NCBI GenBank assembly: GCA_001464335.1
Contig: LNEV01000007.1
Location: 186,001-250,000, forward strand
DNA length: 64,000 nt
Direction of reading: 5' to 3'
From: Rhizobiales bacterium Ga0077545
GTDB lineage: Bacteria > Pseudomonadota > Alphaproteobacteria > Rhizobiales > Methylopilaceae
A model generated the notes under the pieces. That model did not search any database and was not told the origin of the DNA. It saw nothing but the letters and a program-made list of their open reading frames with translations. Below, piece by piece: positions 24,955 to 34,434 of this stretch (within the stretch, counting starts at the first letter, position 1; each line of letters starts with the position of its first letter). The position numbers were made by a program, and so were the translations under genes.

Positions 24955-25611
24955 TTAGCGCGCTGGCGCCCCGACACCAGCCCCCGGCGCTCCACGCCCC
25001 GATTTCATCAACGGATCCAGCAGCATGTCGAGCACGATCTTGATCGCGACCACAGCGACCAGCGCCTTTTGACTGCCGAGCATCATCACGATCCAGCCGC
25101 CCGCAATGATGGTGAGGTGCATGGTGACGATGCGCGCGTAGAAGGCGCGCAACGGACGTGCGCTTCCGCTCTCCGGCGTAACGCCGAGGCGCGCCGCGAG
25201 CGCCGGAATCAGCAGCCCCGACAGTGTCAGAGCGCCGCGAACCGTGAAAAGCAGCGCCAGCGGCAGCCACACCCCGGTGCCGATCACGAGTTGGTCGATG
25301 AACGAGGGGGCATCCGTGATCCGATCCCGCCAGTCTCCCGCGAACATGGCCCAGAGAAACAGGAAATGCGCGGTCATGAAGATTGCGGCGTTGATGCTGA
25401 GAACGAGCGCCTTGAGAACCCCGCCGAGCCTTGCAGGGACAGAGGGCGCGCGGCGCGGTTCAAGCGCCACCTGGATCATGGTCCAGAAGCCGATGACGAG
25501 GGTCTCCAGCCAATAAAGGATGAGAACGACGAAGGCGTCCCAGCTACCCCACAGCACGCCGGCCACTGGAAGCAGATTGACGGCGAGCAGCAGAACGAAA
25601 CTGGCTGACAT
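24955..25611 (-). CDS. DUF6498-containing membrane protein
   Basis: The 218-residue integral membrane protein has five or six hydrophobic helices. NLLPVAGVLWGSWDAFVVLI, then LYWLETLVIGFWTMIQVAL, matches DUF6498, a family of unknown function. It sits 37 bases ahead of the TetR gene on the same strand, which suggests that TetR may control it. Confidence 0.8.
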   Translation of the reverse strand: MSASFVLLLAVNLLPVAGVLWGSWDAFVVLILYWLETLVIGFWTMIQVALEPRRAPSVPARLGGVLKALVLSINAAIFMTAHFLFLWAMFAGDWRDRITDAPSFIDQLVIGTGVWLPLALLFTVRGALTLSGLLIPALAARLGVTPESGSARPLRAFYARIVTMHLTIIAGGWIVMMLGSQKALVAVVAIKIVLDMLLDPLMKSGRGAPGAGVGAPAR

Positions 25612-25698
25612 GGATCACTCGGAAGGCGGCACAAGGCTGGCAAAGCGGACGGGCACAGGCAAGCCCTGCCCGATTGTCGCGTCAGCCGCCGCCGGGGT

Positions 25699-26523
25699 TC
25701 AGCCGCGTCCGAGCTCGCGCGAGCGCTCGGCCGCGGCATGCACGGCCTTGTTCAGCAATTTTTCGAGACCGTCCGGGGCCATCAGCACGTCCAGCGCCGC
25801 CGCCGTCGTACCGCCCTTGGACGTCACATTCTGGCGGAGTGTCTCGGCAGAAAGCTCGGAGCGGTGGAGCAACTCGCCCGCGCCCGAAACGGTGGCGCGC
25901 GCAAGCTGCGCCGCCAGATCGGCGGGGAGCCCCGCTTCGACGCCCGCCCGTGCAAGCGCTTCGGCGAGCAGGAACACATAGGCAGGCCCGGACCCCGACA
26001 CCGCGGTCACGGCATCCATGAGCGCTTCATCCTCAATCCAGGCGATTTCGCCCGAGGCTTCGAGGAGACGGCCTGCAAGTTCCCGGTCCTCCGGGGCCAC
26101 GTCCGCATTGCCGATCAGCACAGTCATTCCGCGCCCCACGGCCGCAGGCGTGTTTGGCATGCAGCGCACGATCCTGGTGCCCGCCGGAAGCCCAGCATTT
26201 ATGGCACCCAGCGTGATCCCCGCAAGGATCGAGATGAACACGGTGTTCTTGCCGACATAGTCGGCCACCGCTTCGAGCGCGGTCTTCACGATCTGCGGCT
26301 TCACCGCGAGAACGATGACCTTGGGCTCCGGCATGGCGGACGGGTTGAGCGCGATGCCGTGCGCCTCAAGTTCGGCCCGGACCTCGTCGGCCGGCTGCGG
26401 ATCGATGACATAAACGGATTTCGGGTCGAGGCCGAGCTTCAGCCAGCCCTGGAGCATGGCGCCGCCCATCTTGCCCGCACCGACCAGAAGAAGTGGCCCG
26501 GCAAGCACGAGCGGCGCACTCAT
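25699..26523 (-). CDS. proC: Pyrroline-5-carboxylate reductase
   Basis: ProC reduces 1-pyrroline-5-carboxylate to proline with NAD(P)H. The 274-residue enzyme has a Rossmann start (LLLVGAGKMGGAMLQGWL, residues about 10-27), RCMPNTPAAVGRGMT and the C-terminal dimer signature AVSGSGPAYVFLLAEALARA with TSKGGTTAAALDVL. ATG 26523 overlaps the ybjN stop (ATGA). The longer frame reaching 26943 only reads through ybjN in the wrong frame. Confidence 0.95.
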   Translation of the reverse strand: MSAPLVLAGPLLLVGAGKMGGAMLQGWLKLGLDPKSVYVIDPQPADEVRAELEAHGIALNPSAMPEPKVIVLAVKPQIVKTALEAVADYVGKNTVFISILAGITLGAINAGLPAGTRIVRCMPNTPAAVGRGMTVLIGNADVAPEDRELAGRLLEASGEIAWIEDEALMDAVTAVSGSGPAYVFLLAEALARAGVEAGLPADLAAQLARATVSGAGELLHRSELSAETLRQNVTSKGGTTAAALDVLMAPDGLEKLLNKAVHAAAERSRELGRG

Positions 26524-27014
26524 GCGCGTCCGGCCGTTTCGAAAATGACGGCGTCGATGGACTCGCGCGCGGATTTTCCGGCCCAGACCACAAACTGGAA
26601 GGCCGAATAATAGCGCTCGCAGGCATCGGTCGCGGTGGACAGCATGACCTCGATCTGGCGGTCGCTCGCCTCGGCGCCGCCCGCAAGCAGGAGGGCGTTG
26701 CGGTAAAGAACGAGACTTTCGTCGTTCCACAGATCGAAATGCCCGACCCAGCTCTGCTCGTTGACCAGGCCCAGAAGCTTGCGGACTTCCGCGCGGCGCG
26801 GCTCCGGCACCTTCAGATCGAACGCGCAGGCGATGTGAAGCGCCTCGATGTCGTCCATCCAGGTGATCGAGATCTGATATTCGGCCCAGCTTCCGGTGAC
26901 GTTGATCGTGATCTCGTCTTCGGTCGCGCGGTCGAATGCCCAATCGTTGGACGTGGCGATCTGCTCGACCATGTCCATGGGATTGGCCAATCGCTCTGCG
27001 TCTAGAAAATCCAT
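26520..27014 (-). CDS. YbjN domain protein
   Basis: The 164-residue protein is a YbjN (type III secretion chaperone-like fold) domain protein: ATSNDWAFDRATEDEITINV, WAEYQISITWMDDIEALHIA and GHFDLWNDESLVLYRNALLL. Function is not defined; in enterobacteria YbjN influences motility and stress responses. ATG 27014 has GGAAGG 5 bases upstream, preferred to GTG 27026. It lies between ubiK and proC on the same strand, a conserved order in Hyphomicrobiales. Confidence 0.88.
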   Translation of the reverse strand: MDFLDAERLANPMDMVEQIATSNDWAFDRATEDEITINVTGSWAEYQISITWMDDIEALHIACAFDLKVPEPRRAEVRKLLGLVNEQSWVGHFDLWNDESLVLYRNALLLAGGAEASDRQIEVMLSTATDACERYYSAFQFVVWAGKSARESIDAVIFETAGRA

Positions 27015-27141
27015 GAAACCTTCCACTGGCGCCGCCGCTGGCCGGCGCCGTAAGCCGTTTCTGCTCGAATCAGAGCGCTTTGACTATATCGTTCACCCCA
27101 AACCGCGAGCCGGTCCGGGCGTGGCAATCCCCGTGTAAAAC

Positions 27142-27420
27142 TCAAGGATTACCGGCCTTTGACGCCGTGAAGGCCGCGATCTGCGCCTCCAGAGCCTCGA
27201 CGCGTGCGGCGAGCCGCTCGCTCTCGGCCCGTGCGTTGGACGCCAGTTCACGCGCGGCCTCGAACTCCTCGCGCTTCACAAGATCGAGATCGCCGAGAAT
27301 GCGCTCGGCCTGGCTTTTGACCACGGTGTCGATCTCTCGTTTGACGCTGTCGGCCATACCTGCCGCATCTGTCATCATGCGGCCGAGGCCGTCGAAGAGG
27401 CGGTTTGAAGTCTGAGTCAT
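27142..27420 (-). CDS. ubiK: Ubiquinone biosynthesis accessory factor UbiK-like (BMFP)
   Basis: The 92-residue protein is helical and ends in a coiled coil: MTDAAGMADSVKREIDTVVK, DLVKREEFEAARELASNARA, then ESERLAARVEALEAQI. This is the YqiC/UbiK family (DUF526), which helps assemble the aerobic ubiquinone synthesis complex. The VKREEFE motif is diagnostic. It diverges from lgt with 88 bases between the starts. The longer frame to 27540 was rejected because it runs across the lgt start. Confidence 0.88.
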   Translation of the reverse strand: MTQTSNRLFDGLGRMMTDAAGMADSVKREIDTVVKSQAERILGDLDLVKREEFEAARELASNARAESERLAARVEALEAQIAAFTASKAGNP

Positions 27421-27508
27421 GCTCTCTCGGCTCCGGCCGTGCTGGACAAACGAGACATGGCAATCGCATATCGCGCTTTCAAGGAAAAGCGGCCTCGTCG
27501 ATTCAACC

Positions 27509-28318
27509 ATGCCCGTTCTGGCCATTCCCTTCCCCCTCATCGATTCGATCGCCGTCTCAATCGGCCCGCTCGCGATCCGTTGGTATGCTCTGGCCTATGT
27601 TCTGGGGCTTGTGCTCGGCTGGTGGCTGGCGCGGGCGCTTTGCCGAAACGAGGGGCTGTGGCGCGGCAAGCCGCCGCTCGACGATGCCGGGGTGGATGAT
27701 TTCCTGCTCTATATGGCGGGCGGCATCGTGCTCGGCGGGCGCGTCGGCTACGTCCTGTTCTACAATCCGGCCTATTACCTCCAGAACCCGCTGGAGGCGC
27801 TCATGCTCTGGCATGGCGGCATGTCGTTCCACGGCGGGCTGATCGGCTGCATTCTTGCGCTGGTGCTGCTCTCGCGTCGTGCGAAGGCTCCAATGCTGTC
27901 GCTGTTCGACCTGGCCTGCGTGGTCACGCCCGTCGGCCTGTTCTTCGGGCGCATCGCCAATTTCGTGAACGGCGAGCTCTGGGGTCGCGTCAGCGACGTT
28001 CCGTGGGCGATGGTGTTCCCGGACGGAGGCCCCGATCCCCGCCATCCGAGCCAGCTCTACCAGGCGGCGCTGGAAGGGGCGCTGCTGTTCGCACTGCTTA
28101 TGATCGCCGTGCGCATGGGCGCCCTGAAACGCCCCGGCCTCGTCTCGGGCCTGTTCTTCACCTTCTACGGCCTGTTCCGGATTGTCGGAGAAACCTTCCG
28201 CCAGCCGGACGCCCATATCGGGTTTCTGGCCTTCGGCCTGACCATGGGCATGCTGCTCTCGGTGCCGATGGTGCTGCTGGGACTGTTTTTTATCTTCAGG
28301 GCGCGGAGGAGCGCATGA
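27509..28318 (+). CDS. lgt: Prolipoprotein diacylglyceryl transferase
   Basis: Lgt moves diacylglycerol from phosphatidylglycerol to the lipobox Cys of prolipoproteins in the inner membrane. The 269-residue protein has about seven hydrophobic helices, the WHGGMSFHGGLIGC motif with its essential His (residues about 104-117) and the signature GLFFGRIANFVNGELWGR. HPSQLYQAALEG is also typical. ATG 27509 is the family start. Its stop overlaps the midA ATG (ATGA). Confidence 0.96.
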   Translation: MPVLAIPFPLIDSIAVSIGPLAIRWYALAYVLGLVLGWWLARALCRNEGLWRGKPPLDDAGVDDFLLYMAGGIVLGGRVGYVLFYNPAYYLQNPLEALMLWHGGMSFHGGLIGCILALVLLSRRAKAPMLSLFDLACVVTPVGLFFGRIANFVNGELWGRVSDVPWAMVFPDGGPDPRHPSQLYQAALEGALLFALLMIAVRMGALKRPGLVSGLFFTFYGLFRIVGETFRQPDAHIGFLAFGLTMGMLLSVPMVLLGLFFIFRARRSA

Positions 28319-29394
28319 CGCCTGTCGAGGCGGAACTTCGCCGCCGCATTCACAGCGACGGTCCGCAGACGGTTGCGACGTTCATGCAGCTCGCCAACGC
28401 GCATTATTATGCGACGCGCGATCCGTTCGGCACGCAGGGCGATTTCATCACCTCGCCCGAAATCAGCCAGATCTTCGGCGAGCTCATCGGCATCTGGTGC
28501 GCGGCGATGTGGTCTGTGGGCGGACGCCCCGCCTCCTCCCATCTCGTCGAGCTTGGTCCGGGGCGTGGCACCCTGATGGCGGACGCACTTCGGGCGCTGA
28601 AACTTCTACCCGCCTTCCGCGACACGCTCGACGTGCATCTCGTGGAGACGAGCCCCCTGCTGCGCACGGCCCAGCAGCGCGCAATTGGAGAAGCGGGACC
28701 AAAGGTCCATTGGCATCACAATATCGGCCAGTTGCCGGACGGCCCTCTCTTCATCATCGCCAACGAATTCTTCGACGCCCTTCCGGTCCATCATTATGTA
28801 CGCACATCGAACGGCTGGCACGAACGCGTGATCGGCGTGCAGGACGATGCGCTTCAATTCGGCCTCTCGCCGCATAAGGTCCCCGAGGCCGCGATTCCCG
28901 AAGCGTTCCGCTCGGCCGCGGAAGGCTCGATTGCCGAAACATCGCCGGACAGCCTTGCCGTCATGCGCCAGCTTGCAGGGCGCGTCGCACGTCAGGGCGG
29001 CGCGATGCTGGTCTTCGATTATGGTTATGCCCGTCCGGGCGTCGGCGAAACGCTTCAGGCCATGAAGGCACATGCCTTCATCGACGCGCTGACCGGCCCC
29101 GGCGAGGCCGACCTCACCGCCCATGTCGACTTCCCTGCGCTCGCGAGCGCCGCGCGTGAGGGCGGCGCGGCGGCTTACGGACCGGTGAACCAGCGCGATT
29201 TCCTGCTCGGCCTCGGCCTTCTCGAGCGCTCGGCCATCCTCATCCGGCAGGCTGAACTCGAACAGGCGCTCGCCATCGAAAGCGGAACCGCGCGCCTCAT
29301 CGAGGAGACGCCGACCGGCATGGGCATCCTCTTCAAGGTACTCGCCGTAACGCCGCCCGGAACGCCCACCCCGCCCGGATTTGGAACTCCTTGA
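28315..29394 (+). CDS. SAM-dependent methyltransferase, MidA/NDUFAF7 family
   Basis: The 359-residue protein resembles MidA/NDUFAF7, the arginine methyltransferase needed for complex I assembly. Landmarks are YYATRDPFGTQGDFITSPEI (residues about 29-48), SHLVELGPGRGTLMADAL (SAM binding), IIANEFFDALPVHHYV and LVFDYGYARPGVGETLQAMK. ATG 28315 overlaps the lgt stop and its stop shares a base with the pgeF ATG, so lgt-midA-pgeF form one coupled operon. The longer frame from 28003 is only read-through of lgt in another frame. Confidence 0.92.
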   Translation: MTPVEAELRRRIHSDGPQTVATFMQLANAHYYATRDPFGTQGDFITSPEISQIFGELIGIWCAAMWSVGGRPASSHLVELGPGRGTLMADALRALKLLPAFRDTLDVHLVETSPLLRTAQQRAIGEAGPKVHWHHNIGQLPDGPLFIIANEFFDALPVHHYVRTSNGWHERVIGVQDDALQFGLSPHKVPEAAIPEAFRSAAEGSIAETSPDSLAVMRQLAGRVARQGGAMLVFDYGYARPGVGETLQAMKAHAFIDALTGPGEADLTAHVDFPALASAAREGGAAAYGPVNQRDFLLGLGLLERSAILIRQAELEQALAIESGTARLIEETPTGMGILFKVLAVTPPGTPTPPGFGTP

Positions 29395-30164
29395 TGGCCG
29401 CTTTCCTCACCTCTCCCGCGCTTGCCGCGCCCGGCATTTCCCACGGCTTCTTCACGCGCGAAGGTGGCGTTTCGACCGGTATTTACGCCTCGCTTAATGG
29501 CGGGCGCGGCTCGGACGACGACCCGACCGCCGTGACCGAAAACCGCCGTCGCATGACGGCGGCCCTCGGCGTTGCCGAAGGCCAGCTCGCGACCCCCCAC
29601 CAGATCCATTCCGCCATCGCGGTCCACGCGACCGAACCCTGGGCACTCGGCGCAGCCCCGCAAGCCGATTCCGTTGTTACGGCCACACCAGGGCTTGCCA
29701 TCGGCATCGCGACGGCCGATTGCGGCCCGATCCTCTTTGCCGATGCGCGCAACCGGGTCATCGGCGCGGCCCATGCCGGATGGAAGGGCGCGCTCCACGG
29801 CGTGCTCGACGAGACGGTTCATGCGATGGAAAAGCTCGGCGCCCGCCGCGGCTCCATCCACGCTGCACTCGGGCCGTGCATACGCCAGAGCAGCTATGAA
29901 GTCGGGCCGGAGTTCCTCGCCGCTTTCCGGGCGTCCGACTATGCCAATGAGCGGTTTTTTCGTTCCAGCGAGAACCCCGGAAAATCTCTGTTCGATCTCG
30001 GCGGCTACATCCGCCACCGCCTGACGGCCCTCGATCTGGCCGCGGTCGACGATCTCGATCTCGACACCTATTCCGACGACGCGCGCTTTTTCTCGTATCG
30101 CCGCACGACCCATCGCAGCGAGGCCGACTACGGTCGCCTCATTGCCGCCATCGCGCTCGGCTGA
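29394..30164 (+). CDS. pgeF: Peptidoglycan editing factor PgeF (laccase-domain)
   Basis: The 256-residue protein matches PgeF/YfiH, a copper- or zinc-containing amidase that removes mis-incorporated serine from peptidoglycan precursors. Metal ligand motifs are HGFFTREGGVSTGIYASLN (residues about 17-35), TPHQIHS, ATADCGPIL, HAGWKGALHGVLDETV and LGPCIRQSSYEVG, with the His/Cys/His triad in place. ATG 29394 shares a base with the midA stop; a TTG at 29391 is also in frame. Confidence 0.93.
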   Translation: MAAFLTSPALAAPGISHGFFTREGGVSTGIYASLNGGRGSDDDPTAVTENRRRMTAALGVAEGQLATPHQIHSAIAVHATEPWALGAAPQADSVVTATPGLAIGIATADCGPILFADARNRVIGAAHAGWKGALHGVLDETVHAMEKLGARRGSIHAALGPCIRQSSYEVGPEFLAAFRASDYANERFFRSSENPGKSLFDLGGYIRHRLTALDLAAVDDLDLDTYSDDARFFSYRRTTHRSEADYGRLIAAIALG

Positions 30165-30240
30165 AATTTAGCTGCCCCGGCCCGCTTTTGCTTCTCCGAA
30201 CAGCGCTGGAGCCAAATTGTCCTTTCCGCGTTGTGGAAAG

Positions 30241-30861
30241 ATGCGCCGTATTCTGCCCCTGCTTCTGATCGCCGCCACATCGGCCACGGCCGACACCGTG
30301 CGGGACAACGTTGATCTGCGGGTCATGGTGCGTACGGAGGCTGTGGCACAGGGAATGCCCCCGGAATTGGCCGATGCCGTTGCCCGGGTGGAAAGTGGAT
30401 ACAGGCCGCAAGCGATCGGGGATGTCGGCGAGATCGGGTTGATGCAGATCCTGCCCTCAACCGCCCGCATGCTCGGCTTCCGCGGAAGCAACACGGAGCT
30501 GGCCGACCCTGCCACAAATATCCGCTATGGCGTGACCTATCTTGCCGAAGCCTGGCGGCGTGGGGGCCAGGATATCTGCACGGCGTCGATGAAGTACCGC
30601 GCGGGGCACGGCGAGACACGCTTCTCCCACAAATCCGTCGCCTATTGCGTGCGGGTGCGCGCCGAGCTTGCCGCCCAAGGCTATCCCATCCGCGGGACGG
30701 TTCCGGCGCCGACCTTCGGATCGCCGGTGGGCATCGCGTCGGCGAGCGGTCCCGTTGGCAAGCCCGCCCGCCGCAGCCGCACCAATTGGAGCGCCTATGA
30801 GAAGCGGATCAAGGCCATCGAGTCGCGCGTAACACGCGACACGCTCACGATCATGCGCTGA
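30241..30861 (+). CDS. Lytic transglycosylase (SLT domain), secreted
   Basis: The 206-residue protein has a short signal peptide (MRRILPLLLIAATSATA) and an SLT domain: catalytic Glu in ADAVARVESGYRPQAIG, then GEIGLMQILPSTARMLGF and NIRYGVTYLAEAWRRGG, which cleaves glycan strands to 1,6-anhydromuramic ends. A basic tail (PARRSRTNWSAYEKRIK) follows. The start at 30241 follows GGAAAG closely; TTG 30217 is also in frame. It stands alone after pgeF. Confidence 0.9.
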   Translation: MRRILPLLLIAATSATADTVRDNVDLRVMVRTEAVAQGMPPELADAVARVESGYRPQAIGDVGEIGLMQILPSTARMLGFRGSNTELADPATNIRYGVTYLAEAWRRGGQDICTASMKYRAGHGETRFSHKSVAYCVRVRAELAAQGYPIRGTVPAPTFGSPVGIASASGPVGKPARRSRTNWSAYEKRIKAIESRVTRDTLTIMR

Positions 30862-31018
30862 TTTTGGCGGGAAGGACGTGCATGCGCTGCGCCGAACAAC
30901 CTGTTTGCTGCAAGCCGTCACTCAGGGAAATTTCTTCGTAACGAGCGCTTTCAGAAGGAACCTATCCCCCTCTCACCCGTTCTAGACCCGCAATTTCCGA
31001 ACGAGTGGAGTGCCCCGC

Positions 31019-31240
31019 ATGATCGACGCACGTGAAAAGACCGCCGCCGAAGCCTTTGACGAAATGGCCGATGAATTCGCGGCCCTCGCCGAAGCTTCAA
31101 CCAGTGTCGAACAATGCGTCCGCTACCGCGATCTCGAACACGATTATCGCATGCGCGCGACGGAAGAACGCGCGCGGCATATCGAAAACTGGCGCTACGT
31201 CAACGGACGCGCCCTGGCGGAAACGCAAGCCGCAGCCTGA
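31019..31240 (+). CDS. Small conserved hydrophilic protein, unknown
   Basis: The 73-residue acidic helical protein begins MIDAREKTAAEAFDEMADEF and ends NWRYVNGRALAETQAAA, with a single Cys (EQCVRYRDLEHDYRMRA). No family is recognised. ATG 31019 has GAGTGGAG 8 bases upstream; a GTG at 31010 is in frame. A strong terminator 20 bases after the stop supports a real gene. Confidence 0.68.
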   Translation: MIDAREKTAAEAFDEMADEFAALAEASTSVEQCVRYRDLEHDYRMRATEERARHIENWRYVNGRALAETQAAA

Positions 31241-31261
31241 TCGCCCGGCATAAGCCTAAGT

Positions 31262-31292
31262 AAAAACGCAGCCCCACGGCTGCGTTTTTTTA
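31262..31292 (+). terminator. Rho-independent terminator
   Basis: AAAAACGCAGCC, loop CCAC, GGCTGCGTTTTTTTA, after the small hydrophilic protein gene. Confidence 0.9.
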
Positions 31293-31312
31293 TGCGCGTC
31301 TGCTCTCGACGG

Positions 31313-32104
31313 CTAGAGAAGACCCCGGGCGATGCCGCCATCGACATTCAGCGTCTGGCCCGTGATGTAGCTCGCGCGCGGGCTTGCCAGCCAGACCACG
31401 CCGACCGCGATCTCATCGGCTTCGGCGAAGCGGCCGAGCGGTATTTCGTCGGCGAAATGCGCGAGCACAGCTTCCGGCGTCGAATTTTGCTCGGCGGCGA
31501 GCGTGTCGGCGCGCGTCGTCCACAGCGAGGTCAGGGTACGCCCCGGCGCCACGCTGTTGACGCGGATTCCCGTGCGCGCGAACTCTGCGGCGAGCGTCTT
31601 GGTGAGACCGATAAGGCCCGCTTTGTGGACGTTGGACGCGACTTGGTTCGCATACGGCATCTTCGCCGCCGCTCCGCCGAGCGTGACGATCGCCGGCGCA
31701 TTGCCTTTCTTCAGGAACGGCAGAAGCGCGCGCACCGCACGTACGGTCGAAAGCACGTTGAAATTGTAGTTCGAAAGCCAGGCCTCGTCGTCGAGCGCGG
31801 CGAATTCCGAGCGAACGCTGCCGCCGACGGCCGAGACAAGGACATCGAGCGCTCCCCAGCGGGTTTCGACCAAGCGGGCAAGCTCATCCCCGGCCCCGCT
31901 CTGCGTGACATCGCAAACGAAAATGCCCGGCTTCACACCGTGCGACCGGCTTATGGCATCCGCAGCCGCGGCAAGCTTGTTTTCCGAACGCGAAACGAGA
32001 ACCACATCGCCGCCCTCGCCGACCATCTGGGCGGCGGCTGCATGACCGATGCCTTCGCTTGCGCCGACCACCACGATGCGGCGGCCCCGATATCCGAGAT
32101 CCAT
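31313..32104 (-). CDS. SDR-fold protein lacking the canonical catalytic Ser and Tyr
   Basis: The 263-residue protein is a short-chain dehydrogenase/reductase by fold: cofactor loop VVVGASEGIG (residues 11-20), Asp in FVCDVT (65), NFNVLSTVRA, VAPGRT and the C-terminal YITGQTLNVDGG. The usual NNAG is replaced by SAVGG. In the active site S-x12-Y-x3-K becomes Gly144, Ser157, Lys161 (TLGGAAAKMPYANQ then VASNVHKAG), so both the stabilising Ser and the proton-donating Tyr are absent. It may be a non-redox SDR, a binding protein, or use another residue such as Tyr151. No function can be assigned. Confidence 0.88.
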   Translation of the reverse strand: MDLGYRGRRIVVVGASEGIGHAAAAQMVGEGGDVVLVSRSENKLAAAADAISRSHGVKPGIFVCDVTQSGAGDELARLVETRWGALDVLVSAVGGSVRSEFAALDDEAWLSNYNFNVLSTVRAVRALLPFLKKGNAPAIVTLGGAAAKMPYANQVASNVHKAGLIGLTKTLAAEFARTGIRVNSVAPGRTLTSLWTTRADTLAAEQNSTPEAVLAHFADEIPLGRFAEADEIAVGVVWLASPRASYITGQTLNVDGGIARGLL

Positions 32105-32173
32105 GCGTTTCTCCCCGTTGTATTTTTGGGGAGCTTAACCGCAGAAGCGAACATGCGCTCCAGGAAATAAAGA

Positions 32174-32203
32174 AAGGGCGCGGCCGAAGCCGCGCCCTTC
32201 CAA
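32174..32203 (-). terminator. Terminator downstream of groEL
   Basis: AAGGGCGCGGC, loop CGAA, GCCGCGCCCTT (32174-32199). On the minus strand the stem is followed by TCTTTATTT. It ends the groES-groEL transcript. Confidence 0.75.
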
Positions 32204-32227
32204 TTTCGAGCCTTGAGGGGCTGGATC

Positions 32228-32302
32228 AGAAGTCCATGCCACCACTGAAGTCCGGCATGCCGGACTTCAGCATTTACCTGATGGGTGCCTGATATGGACT
32301 TC

Positions 32303-32304
<2 letters not shown>
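32228..32304. repeat. 77-base palindromic insertion with duplicated groEL end
   Basis: The last bases of groEL, seen on the plus strand as AGAAGTCCATGCCACC at 32305-32320, recur exactly at 32228-32243, 77 bases further downstream of the gene. Between them lies a perfect 26-base palindrome at 32245-32270 (arms CTGAAGTCCGGCA and its complement). An inverted copy ATGGACTTCT at 32294-32303 forms a second palindrome with the groEL end at 32305-32314. The outer copy would restore a stop codon in the same sequence context. This looks like a small insertion or repair-generated duplication. Confidence 0.75.
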
Positions 32305-33964
<1,660 letters not shown>

Positions 33965-33996
33965 TTACTTGAGAATGGGAAGTTGCAAGGAAGCGA

Positions 33997-34284
33997 TCAG
34001 GCGATAACGCCGAGAATGTCGCTTTCCTTCATGATCAGCAGGTCTTCGCCGTCGATCTTGACTTCGGTGCCGGACCACTTGCCGAAAAGGACCTTGTCGC
34101 CCTTCTTGACGTCGAGCGGAACGAGCTTGCCGGCCTCATCGCGAGCGCCGGTGCCGACGGCCACGATCTCGCCCTCCTGGGGCTTCTCCTTGGCAGTGTC
34201 GGGAATGATGATGCCGCCCTTGGTCTTTTCTTCGGCGGTCAGGCGGCGGACGACCACACGGTCGTGCAGCGGACGAAAGCTCAT
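33997..34284 (-). CDS. groS: Co-chaperonin GroES (10 kDa)
   Basis: The 95-residue protein matches Gro[22 protein letters not shown] at the start, the mobile loop [20 protein letters not shown] and [20 protein letters not shown]. It caps the GroEL ring. A CIRCE-type operator lies 51 bases upstream of the start. Confidence 0.98.
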   Translation of the reverse strand: MSFRPLHDRVVVRRLTAEEKTKGGIIIPDTAKEKPQEGEIVAVGTGARDEAGKLVPLDVKKGDKVLFGKWSGTEVKIDGEDLLIMKESDILGVIA

Positions 34285-34334
34285 TGAATTCCCTCAGATT
34301 TTGGCTGTTGAGCCGGATCGAAACTCGGGACCTG

Positions 34335-34361
34335 TTAGCAGTCGCTCCTCGCGAGTGCCAA
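34335..34361 (-). promoter_or_regulatory. CIRCE-type HrcA operator upstream of groES
   Basis: On the minus strand TTGGCACTC, nine bases, GACTGCTAA. The consensus is TTAGCACTC-N9-GAGTGCTAA, so each half-site has one mismatch. Position and spacing match HrcA control of the groES-groEL operon. Confidence 0.8.
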
Positions 34362-34434
34362 CGGCTGTGTTGAGGTAGGCGGACCCCGGAACCTTGTCAA
34401 GAAATCCAACACCTAAAATTTGACGAGGGAATGA

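Noticed and set aside
25699..26943. Extended proC reading frame of 414 codons
   Set aside because: The first 140 codons only read ybjN in the wrong frame; the Rossmann start of ProC is at 26523.
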